A stretch of DNA of 8,020 nt from CAVZLD01 sp964522605 (GTDB taxonomy: Bacteria; Planctomycetota; Planctomycetia; Pirellulales; Pirellulaceae). The stretch spans positions 1-8,020 of the forward strand of contig CAZFWV010000316.1 in NCBI GenBank assembly GCA_964522605.1, written 5' to 3'. The notes under the pieces are model-generated. The model had not been told where the DNA came from, ran no database searches, and was given only the letters and a program-made list of their open reading frames with translations. A program made the position numbers and the translations under genes. Below, in pieces: positions 5,915 to 8,020 of this stretch; position 1 is the first letter of the stretch, and every line of letters begins with the position of its first letter.

Positions 5915-7558
5915 TCACCCTTTCGACTCAGCCAGGATCGATCGCAGGAATGCAAGAAACTCCTGGACTTCTTCGCAGTCGCTCAGAGTGTACCGGGCTG
6001 CCGTGGGAGTATCCGAGGAGCCTACGCGCACGCCGAATCCGTGGGGGCGTCCTCGCAGGACTCCAAATCCATCTTCGTCGGTCACATCGTCGCCCAAGTA
6101 GATGATCATCGTATCAGGGTGATCCAGCTCAAGAGCCTTTGCGAGCCACTCAATCGCTCGACCTTTGTCCCAGGGCAGATCAGGCTGAAACTCGAAGATC
6201 TTCTTCCCACCTCGTTTTCGGAGAGATGATTGTCCTTGATGAACTTCATCGATGACTTTCTGTACCCGTCCAAGGTCATTCTCGGATTCCAATTCACGAA
6301 AATGCACCGCAATCGCGAACCGCTTCCGCTCGACACGCACCCCTCGCATCTCTGCAATACGTTGGCGCAGTTCCTTTTCTGCCGCAGCCAATGCCGGGAG
6401 AGCCTTCTTGGCCTGAGGATGTTCAAACTGAAGGCCGCGTGGTCCTTTGATGTCGAACCCATGACTTCCGGCGTAGATCAGGTCGGGAATTTGAACCATA
6501 CCCTGAACATCCTCGCGATCTCGTCCACTGACAATTGCCACCGTACACAACTTCGCGAGATCAACAAGCAATCCACGCATCGCGTCCGACAGTGTGGCGT
6601 CTTCCGGACGTCGGACAATCGGTGTGAGTGTGCCGTCATAATCGAGGCAAAGTAGCAGCCGGTGCCCGACAATCCTATCTGCCAGAGCATCCAACTCGCT
6701 CAGGGCATGGAGGGGCGGCGTTCGGTCATCGACAGTTGAAATGTTGCCGGTCAGATCCTGTAAATCCCGAAGGTCGTCGACAACTTTGTCGGCGCCGGCG
6801 TTCTCCAGATCGTCCGTCTCGCGATTGCGGTTGACACCGACCACAAAGCCAAACCGTCCCCGACGTCCTGCTTCGACGCCCGCCACGGCGTCTTCAATCA
6901 GCAGAAGCTGATCGGACTCTAGCCCCATCTGCTCGGCTGCGTACAAAAAAATGTCGGGAGCTGGTTTTCCGCGAATGTTGAGCCGGTCCGCATCGAGGCC
7001 ATCCACTTTCGTATCAAAGAGCGAACCGATCTTCGCGGCCTTCAAGACCGCTGCGCAGTTTCGGCTCGACGAAACAATCGCAATCTTCCAACCAGCGCGC
7101 TTCCAACGCCGGATCTGTTCAATTGCGTCCGGATAGACCTCCACTTCCTCCGAATTCAGTAGACGATGGAAGATTTGGTTCTTCCGATTTCCCAGCCCAC
7201 AGATTGTTGGCTGGCTGGCGTCATCCTGTGGATTGCCCTCGGGGAGCTCGATTCCACGGGATTCCAGAAAGCTGCGGACGCCATCGTACCGCGGTTTGCC
7301 ATCGACAAACGTCCGATAATCCTCGTCCATGTCGAATGGCGACTGCGATTTGCCGGACTCACGCGCGTACTGCTCAAGAAACTCGTCAAACATTTCCTTC
7401 CACGCATGCGCGTGCAGTCGCGCCGTGCGGGTCACCACACCATCCATGTCGAGAACAGCTCCCCTGAGTTGCAGTCGACCCGATCCGGCGGAAACCGCCG
7501 CGGATCCGGACAAGGTTGCTCCCGAGCGTACGTCGCGGCTCTTCTGGTCTTGCTTCAC
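5915..7558 (-). CDS. Bifunctional HAD phosphatase: beta-phosphoglucomutase-like module fused to trehalose-6-phosphate phosphatase
   Basis: Two HAD-fold modules are joined in 547 residues. Module 1 (about 32-265) has motif I LDMDGVV (D37, D39), motif II VSSS (162-165), motif III GKPAPD (K198) and motif IV IEDAVAGVEAG (E222, D223), and resembles beta-phosphoglucomutase-family hydrolases. Module 2 (about 300-543) is OtsB-like: LDYDGTLTPI (D306, D308), VSGR (343-346), AGSHGFDI (363-370), the K465 stretch LPWDKGRA, and LGDDVTDEDGF (488-498). It should release phosphate from trehalose-6-phosphate in the cytoplasm, making trehalose. Both active sites look intact. The start is GTG at 7558, with AGGA 5 bases upstream. 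An ATG at 7642 and a GTG at 7705 extend the frame (to 596 residues) with sequence lacking domain character. The layout recalls the first two modules of mycobacterial OtsB1, without its glycoside hydrolase 65 part. The substrate of module 1 is unknown. Confidence 0.9.
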   Translation of the reverse strand: MKQDQKSRDVRSGATLSGSAAVSAGSGRLQLRGAVLDMDGVVTRTARLHAHAWKEMFDEFLEQYARESGKSQSPFDMDEDYRTFVDGKPRYDGVRSFLESRGIELPEGNPQDDASQPTICGLGNRKNQIFHRLLNSEEVEVYPDAIEQIRRWKRAGWKIAIVSSSRNCAAVLKAAKIGSLFDTKVDGLDADRLNIRGKPAPDIFLYAAEQMGLESDQLLLIEDAVAGVEAGRRGRFGFVVGVNRNRETDDLENAGADKVVDDLRDLQDLTGNISTVDDRTPPLHALSELDALADRIVGHRLLLCLDYDGTLTPIVRRPEDATLSDAMRGLLVDLAKLCTVAIVSGRDREDVQGMVQIPDLIYAGSHGFDIKGPRGLQFEHPQAKKALPALAAAEKELRQRIAEMRGVRVERKRFAIAVHFRELESENDLGRVQKVIDEVHQGQSSLRKRGGKKIFEFQPDLPWDKGRAIEWLAKALELDHPDTMIIYLGDDVTDEDGFGVLRGRPHGFGVRVGSSDTPTAARYTLSDCEEVQEFLAFLRSILAESKG

Positions 7559-7705
7559 AACGATCCTGCCGGAGTTCCAAGAAGAGGTTTCATGAATAGT
7601 CCAGAACGGCTCGAGCAGATTATGCTTCGATCCACAAACCATTTCGCTGAAGGTTTCAAGTGCAAACTGAGTGCCTAATCCCCGACTCGAGCGTAGGCAG
7701 AGCAC

Positions 7706-8020
7706 AGAGCAATAAGCTATCGTCGCGATGCTCGCCTGTTTTCAGAATGACGACGACACCGCTGTTGGTTTGTGCAATCGAATTGCACCCGTGAATCCTC
7801 TTCGATGGAAACGACCGGAGAATCCCATCAATTATTGAAGGAAGAATTACAAAACTTCGGTTCCGTCTTGGCGCGACTGCTGCTGCCATCAACGAAGAAC
7901 CTGTTTCCCATACTCAGGTTGCGCCATGGAGATCGCACACCACATCTAGCGGGGGAACGACTTTCCACCAAGTGGGCTAGGGGAACCTCCCAGCAATGCG
8001 CTGCTGGAAACACCCCATGG
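7706..8020. other. Gene-free region upstream of the phosphatase gene
   Basis: I see no supported gene in these 315 bases. Short minus-strand frames (7656-7892 and 7828-8013) lack ribosome sites and family features and are rejected. The stretch contains the dyad at 7772-7788 and a small inverted repeat CCAGCA/TGCTGG at 7990-8007 with a 6-base loop. It probably holds the promoter of the phosphatase gene, but no convincing -35/-10 pair was found. Confidence 0.55.
7772..7788. promoter_or_regulatory. Candidate operator: 17-bp dyad upstream of the phosphatase gene
   Basis: GTGCAAT and ATTGCAC are exact inverted copies around the 3-base centre CGA. The dyad lies about 214 bases upstream of the chosen GTG start and 67 bases upstream of the earliest possible start. 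The size and symmetry suit a dimeric transcription factor site, but the family is not identifiable and chance occurrence is possible. Confidence 0.3.

Noticed and set aside
5497..6105. Plus-strand open frame of 202 codons
   Set aside because: It starts inside the inverted repeat and ends antisense to the OtsB module; composition is Arg/Ser-rich with no domain.
7559..7705. N-terminal extension of the phosphatase frame to a GTG at 7705
   Set aside because: The extra 49 residues have no domain character and the internal GTG at 7558 has a better ribosome site; the extension remains possible, so it is noted as an alternative.
7656..7892. Minus-strand open frame of 78 codons upstream of the phosphatase
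   Set aside because: No ribosome site before its TTG or ATG, no recognisable family, and it overlaps the 5' extension of the phosphatase frame.

Overview
All supported genes lie on the minus strand, so transcription runs from high to low coordinates. The window holds one bifunctional phosphatase gene (about 5915-7558). It is followed by an almost complete operon for an N-type ATPase, the atypical F-type rotary ATPase whose published gene order is atpDCQRBEFAG. Eight of its nine genes are visible: atpD, atpC, atpQ, atpR, atpB, atpE, atpF and the first 311 codons of atpA. The rest of atpA, and by family order atpG, would lie beyond the left edge. No plus-strand gene, RNA gene, CRISPR array or intact insertion sequence was seen.

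The ATPase genes are tightly packed. atpC overlaps atpD by 4 bases, and the atpC-atpQ, atpR-atpB and atpF-atpA gaps are 4-13 bases. The spacers are longer around atpR (99 bases upstream) and around the c-subunit gene atpE (39 and 57 bases). There is no delta-subunit gene. Instead the b subunit is 264 residues long and ends in a domain resembling the C-terminal part of delta. The c subunit carries two membrane carboxylates (E30, E63) plus S64, T65 and Y68, the set associated with Na+ binding in this family. Subunit a has the essential stator arginine (R167). The machine is probably a dedicated ATP-driven ion pump that exports Na+, or H+ as measured for one homologue. It would normally accompany a standard ATP synthase encoded elsewhere.

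Upstream of the operon, 548 bases without a gene (5367-5914) contain a long imperfect inverted repeat with a nested GC-rich hairpin (5490-5651), and a separate perfect 8-bp hairpin in the atpD leader (5425-5445). Beyond this lies a two-module HAD phosphatase: a beta-phosphoglucomutase-like module fused to a trehalose-6-phosphate phosphatase (OtsB) module. The right-hand 315 bases (7706-8020) hold no supported gene and one small dyad.

The organism is probably a salt-exposed bacterium, most plausibly a planctomycete of the Pirellulaceae type. This is inference from the presence of an N-ATPase, the moderate GC content and the style of the intergenic inverted repeat. Trehalose synthesis and Na+ export are both osmotic or salt-stress functions, so the neighbourhood may be a salt-adaptation locus. 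Nothing in the sequence proves co-regulation.
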